Positions 35,301-45,879 of a DNA stretch of 64,000 nucleotides are shown here, piece after piece (position 1 is the stretch's first letter; every line of letters begins with the position of its first letter). Origin of the DNA: Sabethes cyaneus (Eukaryota; Arthropoda; Insecta; Diptera; Culicidae). The notes under the pieces are model-generated. The model was not told the DNA's origin and did no database searches. It saw only the letters and a program-made list of their open reading frames with translations. The position numbers and the translations under genes are program-made. The stretch covers positions 26,046,768 to 26,110,767 of the forward strand of contig NC_071355.1 of the NCBI RefSeq assembly GCF_943734655.1. The letters are read 5' to 3'.

Positions 35301-38103
35301 CCAGTGTCCATTCGCTGACTTTCCGAATGTTTTCGGACCGCTGAAACAGTGCTTCGGAGTAATTATGGGCAAAAACCATCGACGCCCAGGCTTTCCCATG
35401 AGCAACCTGATCATTCGCATCATACTCGTTTTCAAATAGTTGCTGAAATGGAAAATTTAGGTTTCACTATCACATGATCAATCATAAAACTTTCCCTAGT
35501 AAACTTACCACATCTATACTCCGATTCCGTAAATTCGCCAGATAACGACAACTCAACATCGTGTAGTTACAACCAGGATTAACCGGACAGGATGCTATCG
35601 AGAGGTTTGCCTGCTCTAATTCATAGTTTGCGACCGCTACTTTCAACCCCACCGGATCATGCCCGATAGCCCAACAGAAGAGTACGATTTGTCCCACCGG
35701 TAGTCCAATGATGAAAGCCATAACACTACACCCGAAAAATAAACTTTACTGTTTAAAAAAATCTTCTAATTAAACCTAACAGTTAGTTCCAACTTACCCA
35801 ACATTTCGCCACATCCAGAGAAAGTTTTTCCAAATCAGAGCCCGCATATGGTTTGGTTTCAGGATCTTGAAGTGCTCGATGAAGGGAACTTTGGCATCCT
35901 CTTCCGGAGGTAGCGGAGGAGCTTGGATTTCTGGTGTGATCGAGTCGGGACCACGCGAGGACATGGAAATGTTGTCACCGAACTCGCCGGAAATTTCCCC
36001 GTGGTCTTCCTCGGGGGAGAGGTCCAGCGCAGGGTTCGCGATGGCAGGAACGCGAATCGCCTCCACCACCTCTTGTGCGATCGAAGACCGGCGCCGTTTG
36101 CCCATGTTCTGCATGACGGACAGTTTGAGAAACACATCCTCCAGCGATTCGGCGTGGTACTGGGCAAGCAGGTCGGCTGGTGATTCTTCGGCCAGGAACT
36201 TTCCACCGCGCATCAGTCCGATCACGTGGGCTTGTCGGGTTTCTTCGATGTAATGGGTCGTGATGATTACCGTAGTGTTGCTGTTTTTTACTATTTCTAC
36301 CAGATGATCCCAGATGCTTTGCCGCAGCACCGGATCCACGCCGACAGTTGGTTCGTCCAGAATTAGGAGTTCAGGTGAATGCAATAGGGCGGCGGCTAGA
36401 CTCATTCGTCGCTGCTGTCCACCCGAAAGGTTTTTCACGAACCGCGAAGCGTTCGGCAGCTGAAGTAGTTTCAGTAAAAAGTCAGTTTTTTCATCCACCT
36501 GGTCGACGGTTAAACCACAAATCCAACCGAAATAGATAAGCGTTTCACGGATGGTGAATTCCCCATAGAGAGCTAATTCCTGTGGCATGTAACCGATGCG
36601 TGGTCCGGGCACGCCGGACCCCCGCGATCCGGGTCGTCCACCGAGGACCCAGATTTCACCGGAATTCAGACGCCGCCGTCCGACGATACAGGAGAGCAGA
36701 GTGGTTTTACCGCAACCCGAAGCTCCCAGCAGACCGTATCTAAAAAAAAAATGGAATTGTAATTTAAGGGTGGGAATGAAACATAAAATAATAAATGGAT
36801 TGGTTCTGGCGAGAGTTCCGAATTTAAAATGACGTTTCGTAAAAATCGAAAATTTCAAGCTATCTGACATTAATTCCGTTGTGAATGTTTGCTTCATGGA
36901 TATTATAATTTTTTTTTCGGTGTTGTGCATTCACTAGTGACCACTCTTTTAAATTGTGCTTTCAAACTTTCCAGCTGGCTTTGTTATCGTTTTTGTTTTA
37001 TTTGAAACAAATAATCAAATTTAAAATTAATCAGTTACAGTTGGGCGCACAGCGATTTAAATTCTATTTTTCTTTTGCCTCGCCCACCACGGTTATGGCG
37101 TCGCCGAGGCTGGTCGTGATTGGAGTGGGGATCATGCGATAATCGAGTCCCGGCGATCCAAAGGGCAAAAGGATGTACGGACGGATATGGGAGGAAATTG
37201 GTTGCGCTCGCTGGCTAGTGGTTGACTGGAGCATCGGACCGTAAAGCTGCCGGAAAGCGGAGACTGTAACTGTGATGGCGATCGGGCACTAGTAGCTCTG
37301 GCTCTCAGTATGGCTGGAACAACTCGTCCGGGTCGCATTTCATATTGATGAATTATTTATTCACTGGCTCGCCGGAGGTATTGAACCCTTTGATGTGTTA
37401 CCGCACTCGTGACCTGCGTGTTCCGTTGGCGGTGACCCGTGGAATCATTGTGGGGTTGAATATTTATTTTGCGGGAAAACTCCCGGCCGGCCCCGGCTAA
37501 AGGTTGATTGGTTCGATTTCGGTGGAAACAGAACCGCACACAAAAACAGTCAACCTTTTTTGTCCATTCATGGCTATTGTACCCGATTGGTCGAAATTCG
37601 GCAGATAATCGACCTTTTGTGGTGCTTTGTGACATTTTCGCTTCACCGGAGGGATAAAGTATCAACAGGGTGGGCAATTTTACGTTTATCGAGAAACAGT
37701 TTAGCACCAAGTTATTTTACTCAATTGGGTTTTAAAAAGTGTGGCATTCATTTGTATCACATTTCCAAAAAATTCAGGGAATCGGCAGTCGAAAAAGTGG
37801 GTCAAAGAAGTTGAAATGAATATTTTTACTTATTACTTACATGGAACCTTTTGGCACAGTCATGTTGAGTCCGTCAAGGATGACATTCGGGTTCTTCTTG
37901 GTGCCGTAGATTTTGTGTGCTCGCCGAACGCAGACGGCTTGCTGCCGGCGGATGGCCACCGTTGAGGGTTGTGACATGAACATCCTCCGCCGGGCATTCA
38001 GCGAATCCAAGTGTGCATCGTCACTGCTCATATCGATGGCAAAGTTCGAGTGGCCGTTCCCGGTCCCATTGACCGGCTGAACGCCTTCGGATTCCACGTC
38101 CAT
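26045..38103 (-). CDS. ABC half-transporter, ABCH / ABCG20-23-like, seven coding exons
   Basis: Exons on the minus strand are 38103-37841, 36739-35798, 35725-35509, 35442-35265, 26932-26746, 26675-26410 and 26346-26045. All junctions are GT-AG and phases agree, giving 784 residues. Residues 63-290 form a nucleotide-binding domain: Walker A GASGCGKT (93-100), Q-loop Gln141, signature LSGGQ (192-196), Walker B LLILDEP (212-218) and H-loop His250. A hydrophilic linker follows, then one membrane span near 402-421, a loop of about 160 residues, and five more spans near 585-783. One NBD followed by one membrane domain fits insect ABCH proteins, which probably dimerise in the plasma membrane; some members move lipids to the cuticle. 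The substrate here is unknown. Exon 1 stays open for nine codons above its ATG, so the true start could be in an upstream exon. Confidence 0.93.
26410..26675 (-). CDS. ABC transporter exon 6 (membrane spans 2-4)
   Basis: A 266-nt exon encoding IIFFLSVALTSGAMLIERNE, then a span around VTTQFLVMCGQTTLVILFSF and one around VWVVLLTILTGLCGMCF. An ERNEGILERCLVSG loop lies between spans, as in ABC2-type membrane domains. The acceptor is TTTACAG and the donor GTAAAT. Confidence 0.92.
26746..26932 (-). CDS. ABC transporter exon 5 (end of loop)
   Basis: A 187-nt exon beginning with NQQIGTLLYRDIQYAYFSFI and ending at the edge of span 2 (FAAPGVIL). The acceptor is CAACAG and the donor GTAAGC. The phase matches exon 4 across the 8.3 kb intron, completing the Asn codon A|AT. 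Confidence 0.92.
28379..28678. mobile_element. 300-bp MITE inside retroposon copy A
   Basis: The terminal inverted repeats are CCAGGTAATTAATAAGCAT on the left and the complement of CCTGGTAACTAATAAGCAT on the right. Comparison with copies C and D shows an uninterrupted GCATGGGTAG-type sequence at the insertion point. AT on both sides may be the target duplication. It has no coding capacity. Confidence 0.72.
29210..30430 (+). repeat. diverged tandem units of about 140 bp, each with a C-run/G-run hairpin
   Basis: Each unit contains a CATGCCAAATTTGGTTCC-type start, CTCGAGTTATGAGGAAATT, then a C-run and G-run pair (AGCCCCCCCTCCTAAAGTG followed by GGGAGGGG) able to form a hairpin. The same units appear inverted at 39350-40080 and in shorter number at 54660-54920 and 61290-61620. 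Unit number differs between copies, so they expand or contract within the element. Confidence 0.75.
30672..31292 (+). pseudogene. 5'-truncated LINE with 14-bp target duplication, RT C-terminus still open
   Basis: ACTCCTAAAAAAGT occurs at 30672-30685 and again at 31279-31292, bracketing the insert. The insert keeps one open frame of about 199 codons ending in TAA at the right boundary. Blocks include NSNVKSVLLYACETW, LQVFINRCLRYIIRAWWPDN, LRWKWIGHTLRKG and GRPRGSWRRSLANDIR. These are the C-terminal region of a non-LTR retrotransposon ORF2 protein after the RT domain. The RT core itself is absent, so this is a dead-on-arrival copy, but it looks young because the frame is unbroken. No poly(A) tail is visible. 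Confidence 0.85.
31791..32649. other. intron 4 sequence, nothing recognised
   Basis: No clear motif, repeat end or coding similarity was seen in this part of the intron. Confidence 0.4.
33372..33466. mobile_element. 95-bp palindromic MITE
   Basis: The two ends are inverted copies of AACAAT(n5)TTTTATT(n3)CTCTTATG(R)TGG with few mismatches, leaving a short central spacer. It interrupts the R1-like LINE between ORF1 and endonuclease sequences. A related arm of about 40 bp occurs at 38199-38240 and at 23222-23262. Confidence 0.65.
33601..34117. mobile_element. hAT-type MITE with CGGGTA iterons, 8-bp target duplication
   Basis: The termini are TAGAGATGGTCGGGTA on the left and its complement on the right. 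GTGGGTAG is duplicated exactly at 33593-33600 and 34118-34125, as expected for hAT elements. Both subterminal regions are filled with ACCCGACCCG and CGGGTACGGG-type repeats. The interior has a further inner pair of ends (ACCATCTTTA near 33775) and a 12-bp direct repeat TTTAGTGTTAAA (about 33770 and 33926), so the copy may be composite. No transposase is present. Confidence 0.88.
34986..35264. other. intron 4, proximal part, nothing recognised
   Basis: AT-rich intron sequence next to the exon 4 donor; no motif beyond the splice site. Confidence 0.5.
35265..35442 (-). CDS. ABC transporter exon 4 (large extracellular loop)
   Basis: A 178-nt exon encoding QLFENEYDANDQVAHGKAWA and the following loop residues up to SSVIVSMDMS. 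The acceptor is TTTCAG and the donor GTAAGC. It is followed by an 8.3 kb intron, far longer than the 73 bp to 1.1 kb of the other introns. Confidence 0.92.
35509..35725 (-). CDS. ABC transporter exon 3 (membrane span 1 and start of loop)
   Basis: A 217-nt exon. VMAFIIGLPVGQIVLFCWAI is the first membrane span. A hydrophilic segment with several Cys residues (ASCPVNPGCNYTMLSCRY) follows; these could form disulfides in the extracellular loop. NLS and NYT are potential N-glycosylation sites. The donor GTAAGT follows GATGTG in phase 0. Confidence 0.92.
35798..36739 (-). CDS. ABC transporter exon 2 (ATP-binding core and linker)
   Basis: A 942-nt exon encoding residues 88-401. It carries all the ATPase motifs, then a linker rich in Ser, Pro and Glu after an EDVFLKLS segment, and ends with RALIWKNFLWMWRNVG at the start of membrane span 1. 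The acceptor is a T-tract plus AG at 36740-36741; the donor is GTAAGT after 35798, with the Gly codon split GG|T. Confidence 0.94.
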
Positions 38104-38132
38104 CACTGGGGGTGTTCGATGTGTGCTTAACT
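37841..38132 (-). CDS. ABC transporter exon 1 (N-terminus)
   Basis: A splice acceptor (TTTACAG) precedes 38132, and the donor GTAAGT follows 37841. From the ATG at 38103 it encodes residues 1-87: a Ser/Asn-rich N-terminal tail, then VCVRRAHKIYGTKKNPNVIL and LNMTVPKGS, the first strand and A-loop region of the NBD. The presence of an acceptor shows that at least one more 5' exon exists, either untranslated or coding. It was not located. Confidence 0.9.
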
Positions 38133-39300
38133 CTGTAAATACAAAGCAATAATTTACTTATGAAATAGGAATATTGAAGATAGATATACTTTCTAAGCAA
38201 TAATTTGGGTTTTATTACTCTCCTATGATGGCTTTTATGCACAAAATTATTCATGTAAATCGCAGTAAAATCACAAAAAACTTTTATTGTTCCTTGGGGA
38301 ACGAAAAAAATCATTTCGTTGCTATTTTATTTTGGATATGATATGAGCCGACTATTGATAGACTAATCGCAGGTTTAGGTGCATATTCCGACGGGGAAAT
38401 AAGGGAGCAGACAAGAGAAACGATGTTCGGACGGCACGCAACAGAATGAAATGACTACCCATTAGTATTCCGAAGCTTTGTTTATAAAACATCACAATTG
38501 TATTGACAAATGCGTAATTACAAACTAGTTTTCTTCACTGATATGCCCAGGTATTAACAAAAGCTGGGGCACCCGACATTTCAAAAGTACGCTTTGCCCT
38601 CTAGAAATCAAATAATCGCAGGATGGAAAATCTAAGGGTTAATTAACTATTAGTGGACCAGTTAGTACTTGAGTAGTTTTCTTCCACGAATTATTTTAAA
38701 CTGGTAACGCTAAACACGCAACCGATGGCACTTACAATGCGAGTAACTTTCGATTAAGGCTAAAAAAATCAATTTATGTGGCAAATCTCTACATTTTATA
38801 CATTTTTTAAAACAGATTGGAATGTCCGTTTTCCTTCAATGGACCTTGTGGTTTACAATAGGATAGCGATCGGGTCCATTATAGGAATTCTAGTGTATTT
38901 TGCATGAAGAGGGTTCACTAATGGCGATATTTCGCACTGTTAACACTAAAATGGACCCTAACTTGTTGAAAATATCGATTTTGAGGCATTAATCATTAAG
39001 ATCAGCTAAAATTTTATAAACTGAACTGTGTAGTATGTTTAGTACTTTCTGTTTCATGTCATATATCCTCGGAAATAAGAATCACAAGCTAATAAACGCC
39101 GAAACTGTACCCGAGGTCCATCATATGTAAAGGGTCCACTATAGGTTAATTTACCCTATTTATGGTTATCACAGAAAAAACCGGCCGCTTAGACTAACAA
39201 ATTCGGACTTTCGGGTTACTTCACAGGGTTGGAATTACATTTATAGAGCATTTGAAGCATTTGGGCGAGTGCATTTGAATTGAGATTTGAACTGAGAGGT
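38133..39300. other. sequence upstream of exon 1, partly repeat-derived
   Basis: Because exon 1 has a splice acceptor, this stretch is probably intron. A MITE-like arm (TTTGGGTTTTATTA block, 38199-38240) is present. The remainder shows no coding signal. Confidence 0.4.
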
Positions 39301-41714
39301 AGAATCGAAAACTACTGAACCGATCGGCGTGAAAATTTGCATAGAGGGGTTTTTGGGGCCAGGGAAGGTTCTTATGATGGTTAGAGACCCCACCCCCCAC
39401 TAAGAGGGGAGCTCCCATACGAATGAAACACAAATTTCTGCATAACTCGAAAACTAATCAAGCAAATGGAACTAAATTTAGCATGTGGGTGTTTTTGCAG
39501 GCAATTTTTTTCTAAGGTGAATTGAGATTCCTCCTCTCTTTAGAAGGGGAATAATGACCCCTCTCCCTTTTAAGAGGAGGGGCTTTCATACAAATGAAAT
39601 ACAAATTTCCTCATAACTCGAGAACTAATCAAGCAAATGGAACAAAATTTGACATGTGGGAGTTTTTGGAGACAAGGATGTTTTCTATGGTGAATTGAAA
39701 CCTCTCCCCGCTTCAGGAGGGGGGGGGGGGCTTCTTTACAAATGAAATACAAATTTCCTCATAACTCGAGAACTTATTAATCAAATGGAACCATATTTGA
39801 CATGTTGGTGTTTTTGGAGGCATGCATTTTTTCTATGATGAATTATGACCCCTGTCCCTTTTTAAGAGGGGGGCTTCCATAGAAATGAAATACAAATTTC
39901 CTCATAACTCGAGAACTAATCAAGCAAATGGTACCAAATTTGGCATGTGGGCGGTTTTGGAGGCAGGAATTTTTTTAATGATGGTTTGAAACCCCTCACC
40001 CCTGTGGTAGGGGGATAAGTACTCTTATTCAAATAAAACAGAAATTTTTGCGTCACTCAAAGACTAATCAAACTCCAGAAATTTTAGACTCTTTCATAAA
40101 ACATAAATCAATAACAAGACCACCAAAAACTATCAATAGTAACATTAGATAATTTAACGCGAGACGGCCACAGGCCACGAGTGTTGCCGGCGACCTCCCG
40201 TCGGAAGCGCCGGCCACTGCGGGGGGCAGCCCTCCGTAGAGATTAGTGATCGACATCGGACCGGGTAAAGTCCGGAAAGTCCGGTCCGATACCCGGTCCG
40301 AAGTCCGATCGGAACGAAATTTTTGAGTCCGATTTTTTATCGGACCGGAACCGGAACGAAGCGTTCCGGAACCGGACCGGACCAGGTCTTCCGTTGAAAG
40401 TCCGGAAAAGTCCGGAGCACTTTTGATCGTAAAACTGGCCGCAGTGGAAACGATGACTAGGACTTGCTTTATATGTTTAAAACTAATTTCCTTTAACTTC
40501 CTCAGTATTGAGGAAAGACAATAATTTCGCTAGCAATAAAACACTTTCTGTTGAAGGCTCCAAAACAAGTCCAACGAATCGATTTATTTTTGAAAAACTA
40601 GCAAATATCTGTGGGTCTTAAAACCGAACGTTTCGCAGCATCGGTTCGTGCCTTATGATCCCTCAAAATTTGATTTCAAAGAACTAATTTTAAAAGTTAT
40701 GTAATTATAGCACTTCATCTTCTCGGTAATGCCATAGGTAACCGATATTCACGCTTATGGTCCAATATAAAAGATAACTCAATAGTTTCATCGGATTTTT
40801 CAAAATTATCGTATAGGTTTGGGCCGAAGAGTCTCAAATTTTCATGAAATTTTGCTTACGAGCATAGGATGTTAACTTTTTAATGAAAACAATATGTTGT
40901 CCTATTTTCCCAGAAAACTCCACTAGAAATTTTTCGATTTTTTCGAACACAGCTCATTTCGAAAGTTTATAGTTTTAAAACCAAGCATTGCAGAACAATT
41001 TTTTTTATGAAAATGCAAATAAAAAATATTAGTTGGAAAAATCTTAGTTGGAACAAGCTTTCCACATCATTTTCTATGACGGTGCAAAATTCTAAGGAAA
41101 TGTTGGAAAGCCCATGTTCTAAGTCTTAAGAAATTTTGAAATATAGTGGACTCTCGGAAAAGTTAATCGTTTGGTCAATGGGTCGATTAACTTTTTCGAA
41201 ATATTACCTTTTCTGAGTAGTCCTAAGAGTCATTGAAAATGATAAACACAAAAGCGAAAAATATATTCTCGGATGCAGGATACTTATTTTTAAGTATCTG
41301 GAAGTTGTAACGTAAAGAAATATGTAGCAAGATCTTTATGAAATAATGCTTCCCTACGATAAAACTGAACCTTGTCGTGGTGTATGACTTTGTGGGTATA
41401 TGTCAAAATACTTTTGTGATTTCAAGTGGAACTCGGGGTAAAAATTTACCAAATGCGATTGTTCCGTTGTTCAGAAAGTGCTTTTATTCCGTTTAAGAAT
41501 AAGGCCAGTATGGGGATCTCTGATAATTAATAGATGAATGTTTTTGGGATTCATCCCTATTTATCACAGCTGTCACAAATATCTCCGAAAAATGTCGGAT
41601 TGGTTGGGTCGATCGGGGGCTTAGGGTTAGTAAGGGGATGTAAGCTTGATACCAGATCCTGTTGGATGCCGAAGGACCACTCTACAATGATTACGGGTAT
41701 AATAATAGAAGTGC

Positions 41715-41920
41715 GTAGCTAGCAGATGGGAAAATTAGGTCAATTCGTGTCGTGCGTTCGAGTCTCGGCTGGGCGGTGCTGTTAGATAGTCAGTGGGATT
41801 TTTGCACTGGCCCTGTGGCTGACCTGTGCTCTGATGGTCGGCCGCGGGGTCTGTCGATAGGGAGGGGTTGAGTCTTAGAAAGACGTTTAAGCCCATAGCT
41901 TTACTGCACTAGCTCTTTGG
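41715..41920 (+). mobile_element. degraded tRNA-headed SINE-like sequence
   Basis: GCGTTCGAGTCTCGGCTGGG resembles a pol III B box, and the following GCTGTTAGATAGTCAGT, CACTGGCCCTG and CTGTCGATA blocks parallel the SINE at 53096-53310. The A box is unclear and no target duplication was found. Confidence 0.42.
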
Positions 41921-42343
41921 TCTCGAGGGTTGGAAGGCGGGTGCGTCTCTATAAAGCTTTATAAGCTCTAAAACTTCTGTCGACTACCGCGAACGTCCGG
42001 GTTGTAATGCGCTCAATTTACTTTGTATCTTGGGACAGTGCATAAATGCTGGGGGAATGAAAGATTCAATTTGCCCGGATAAGTTGATAACCGCCAATGC
42101 TCCGAAATTTGTCTTTCCTATTAATTCATTTGTCGTTGTTTGTGTTAGAAAATAGAAAGCGGGCGCGCGGTTGATGACCGGTGTCAGGCGGGGCTGCCGA
42201 ATCCTCCACTTCACTATACTACATTTTACAACTCAAGTATGACCGCATTTCAAGGTCAAGAATAAAGACATGAGATTAGTCTAAGTCAAGTAGTACAATA
42301 AGTCCAAAGCACATTTACAAATTCGATCTATCATTTTTCTTCC

Positions 42344-42392
42344 CATCATCATCATTATCATCATCATCGTCATCATCATTATCATCATCATT
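42344..42392. repeat. (ATC)n microsatellite, imperfect
   Basis: About sixteen trinucleotide units of ATC/ATT with one GTC interruption, inside hAT element X. Confidence 0.9.
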
Positions 42393-42627
42393 ATATTTAA
42401 AATATGGCATTCTGGCCTTTGGAAGAGAGATATTAGAGTCAGTTTATGGAGTCTGCGCAGGGCCTGAACGCCTCCGCCTGCGGGCAAAGGCGTGACGGCT
42501 ATGCTTGGGACTCTACCTGTTTTTAAGTGGGCGACATTGCCTGTCTCGTCAGGTAGAACTGATGTTTGAGGTCTCCCTGACACTTTGTTGACATCACAAA
42601 AGGGCCCAGCGCAGAGTGTTATATGCT

Positions 42628-43061
42628 ACTAGCTGACCCGGCAAACTTCGTATTGCCACAAATTAAAATGTGTTGTACATAAATCGTGAATCTGTCACAA
42701 TCTCGAGATTAGCAAGTTTCTGAGGAGCTCAACCTAAGATAACTCATTTTGGCAGTTACGTCACTATGAGAGCATGGGTAGTTTCATTTACAAATTTTCA
42801 ATTTTTCCTCACAATAAAGTAGAAAACAATCCCCCTGTTAAGCGGATAGCACTTAAATATTCGCCGTGATTGTATAACATTTCGCGAAAAACCTTACGCG
42901 GAATGTCCCATTTCACGGAAAACCTTTTCATGAAAAGTACCATTTCGATCCTCGGGGTGATCCTCTCCTCGCTCGTTGTCGCTCGTTCGGACCCAACTGA
43001 AGGAAAGTAATAGAGGTCGACCTAGGAAAACATATCAACCTAGACAGAGCTGATTTCTGCG
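42628..43061 (+). mobile_element. multi-unit retroposon-like repeat, copy C (truncated)
   Basis: It begins with ACTAGCTGACCCGGCAAAC and follows copies A and D through the TTTCACGGAAAACCTTTT and ACATATCAACCTAGACAG blocks, then stops near 43061 without tandem units or tail. It lies inside element X, which itself lies inside copy B of the same family, so the family inserted both before and after X. Confidence 0.72.
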
Positions 43062-43975
43062 ATTCTTGCCGTTTCATAAAACAAATTATTCAAAAGTAAT
43101 AAACTTTTGAAGCAAGTGATGTCCGAGAAAACTGGAAAATTTGATTTTAAGTTTCCTGAGAAAATAAAAAATTGCGAATTTAAATTAATTTTCATTAAAA
43201 AGAACATAAACTGGCGGTTGAAAGGCAATTTTTTAATTAAAAGCTGACTTTCATGTCTGAAAGTGTACCATTCCATGATGGTTGTTCGGTTCTTCGATAA
43301 CTGCACCCACGAGCGGACTGTTAGTGACCACGTGAAACGGACTGGGTATTTCGGACAGCTGAAATTGATCGTACAGCGCGGACACTACAATGATGACGAC
43401 CTTATTGTACGGTGGTCAAAAGCCTAGAGATCGTTTATTCATTCGGTTCAATTCGCAAAGCTTAAGAGTTAAATGGCAAATCAAATCTTCTCTATGCTCT
43501 CAATTAATTTAATTAGCATAATCGATCAAAAAACTTCTCCCTCTACATTTGAAATAGTGAACTTAATTTTAACATTATGTAACATAGTATGATTCAATCT
43601 TGAACAATGGTTAAGCTACCAACCACCAGTTAATGGTGTCGCATTTTCATTTTTTTAAATGATCCGTTTCAGGCCGATTAGCGTTTAGTAGTTACAGAAG
43701 GTTCCACACATTCAAAGCCTTGCCTTTGACATTTTCCTATTTTTTAAAAATTGGTCAATTTTGCATCCGGACAATTTCGGACTTCCGGACCGGAATCGGA
43801 CCGGAACCGGAACAGAGTTAAATCGGACCGGAACGAAATCGGACACAAAAAATTCGTTCCGATTTTTTACCGGACCGGACCGGACCGTAACCCGGACTTC
43901 AATTTTCGTTCCGATGTCGAACACTAGTAGAGATCACCTTATTTATTTATTTTCCTAGATCTACTGACCTCTATT

Positions 43976-45523
43976 TAGGGCTGTCTAACCGGTAGTACCG
44001 GTAGTACCGAAACCGGTAATACTGACCAATTTTTGGATATCGAAATACCGGTTTTGGAAAGGCAAAAAACCGGTATTTCCGGTATTTTCTAATCTGCTTG
44101 TTTTTTCCAACTCCTTATTCGAATAAGAACTAAATTTGATAAAAGATTATAAAACTCTTAGAAAAATAACTTGGTGTTAATGCCGACGAGATTCTTCGAC
44201 TAGTAACAATGAAGAGAGTGAAATTTTGGTTCAAATAATTACAGCTCTTGAACCCGTTTAAGGCACACTAGAGTAACCTTGCTCTAAAAGTGTTTCATTG
44301 TATGAGCCAGACGTCGTGTTTCATTTTTGAACAACTTGATATTCAAAAGCCACCAAATTATTCGAAGCTCTCAAAAAACGAATTTAGGAAACAAGATCAG
44401 GGGCCAGAAACGTCACTTACAGTAGTAAATTGTTATTCAACAATGAAGTAATGAAACAGCGCCGCTTCGTTTCAAAACTGACCTCAATCAGCGTTTCAAT
44501 GACGCTTTCCACTTCATCATGACGACCGGCTTTAAAGTTTCATTTGTATTTCTCTATCAAATATTCAGAAAAAGGTCAGCCTAGACTTTGAATGCAATTG
44601 ATTTGATTTTTAGTAACATTTCCTAAAATTTAACGCATATTATGATTAACCTACTCAACATCGACAAATCGTGCCTGACTGTCAATCGTCGTCATTTGAC
44701 ACAGTCAGTAGCTTCAGCTAAAGCTTGCTTGAAACGTTCTGTTCAACAAATGAAACAAGTCACTTAATGTATGACGCGAAGGTAAGGGAAAGTTAGCTTC
44801 ATTTATTTGTTTCGACGATGCCGAGCTCTGATCAGAATACATCCTTGCGCTTTTTGAGCATTCTTGCCATCAAAGGATCTGCCAGGAAAGAATTTGGAAT
44901 ATTTTTCAAGTCTTTCGAGTGATACATTGATTAAACAAGGAGATGAAATCTGCATCCCACTATCTTCGAATAGTGGGATTGATAACAGAGAAGAGGTATT
45001 TGAGAACGATGATGATGAGGATGACGTTAAGCAGGAGTTCCGGTTTGGGGATGGAGAAAAAATTGTTGAGAGGCTGTAGGCTTTTGTAGAGGCTGTAGAG
45101 AGATCGGGCATTAATTATGCTGGAAGCTACAATACAAGATATTTTGTAAATAATTAAATGGCGGGTTTCCCTACTATAAATTTGAAGAAATGAAAGGAAA
45201 ATTCCTGAAGTGCTTAGAGCCATTCGCCAGACATCAATGAAAGCGGAAGTTTTTTTCAATTGTTGGAAGTGTTGGCAATAAAATTCGTTCTAGTAAAGGA
45301 ATTAAATCGTATTAAAGGTATTATATCTGCTTAAATTCTAATTTGCTAAGCAACAATACTGAAGCTAAAGTTTCAAAATAAAAAGATTTACTGAAAATCA
45401 TCGACATTTCTATTGATTTCGACTAATCTGCCAATACCGGTATTTTACCGGTACTACCGGTATTTTCTACACCAATACCGAAATACCGGTGTTCACCAAA
45501 AGCGCCCAATACCGACAGCCCTA
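43976..45523 (+). mobile_element. hAT element Y with ACCGGTA iterons and transposase remnant
   Basis: The ends are TAGGGCTGTC and GACAGCCCTA. CCTCTATT is duplicated exactly at 43968-43975 and 45524-45531. Roughly 100-120 bp at each end are filled with ACCGGTA / TACCGGT motifs. The plus strand carries an acidic patch (VFENDDDEDDVKQEF) and a decayed C-terminal block around 45235-45290 resembling the hAT dimerisation region; the related copy at 59608-61079 keeps it better. Internally deleted and non-autonomous. Confidence 0.9.
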
Positions 45524-45879
45524 CCTCTATTCCTTTCCTTCAGTTGGGCCACCCTTGCGAAATGATACTTTCTACGAAAACATTTTCCGTGAAATAGTAT
45601 ATCCCGCGTAAGGTTTTTCACGAAATGGTATTCTGCGAAATGGTTTGTAATGATGACGAATATTTAAATGCAATCCGCTTTATTTTAACAGGTTAAGCAA
45701 TGGGGGGAGTTGTTTTCAACTTTACTGTGAGGAAAATTTGTATATCAAAACACCCATGAACTCCCCAGAAACTTGCAAAACTCAAGATTGTGACAAAGGT
45801 CATCCAAGATTCACGATTTATGCACAACACAGTTTAATTTGTGGCAATACGAAGTTTGTCGGGTCAGCTAGTCTTATTT

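Larger units (their letters stand above)
40244..43926. mobile_element. hAT-type element X with CCGGA iterons, 8-bp target duplication
   Basis: The ends are TAGTGATCGACATCGGA on the left and the complement of TAGTGTTCGACATCGGA on the right. GTAGAGAT is duplicated exactly at 40236-40243 and 43927-43934. Each end has 130-170 bp rich in CCGGA/TCCGG motifs (40256-40420 and 43765-43905). The 3.7 kb interior has no recognisable transposase; it contains a SINE-like stretch near 41715, an ATC microsatellite and retroposon copy C. It is therefore a non-autonomous or strongly decayed hAT element. Confidence 0.88.
39301..45872 (-). mobile_element. multi-unit retroposon-like repeat, copy B, split by two hAT elements
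   Basis: Read on the minus strand, the head lies at 45872 (complement of ACTAGCTGACCCGACAAAC) and the tail side near 39301. Its own sequence occupies 45872-45524, 43975-43927 and 40243-39301; the gaps are filled by hAT elements Y and X. Removing them restores the arrangement seen in copies C and D: the ACCCAACTGAAGGAAAG block, then the CTAGG block, then the GATCTCTACGGGGGGCTGC block. The (GACA)n end is missing. Tandem units of about 140 bp lie at 39350-40080. Confidence 0.8.

Noticed and set aside
35867..36539. Plus-strand frames opposite ABC transporter exon 2
   Set aside because: They are the antisense shadow of a strongly supported coding exon.
40244..43926. A hidden transposase gene inside hAT element X
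   Set aside because: I found no hAT catalytic or dimerisation motif in either strand; the interior is AT-rich and contains other inserted repeats.
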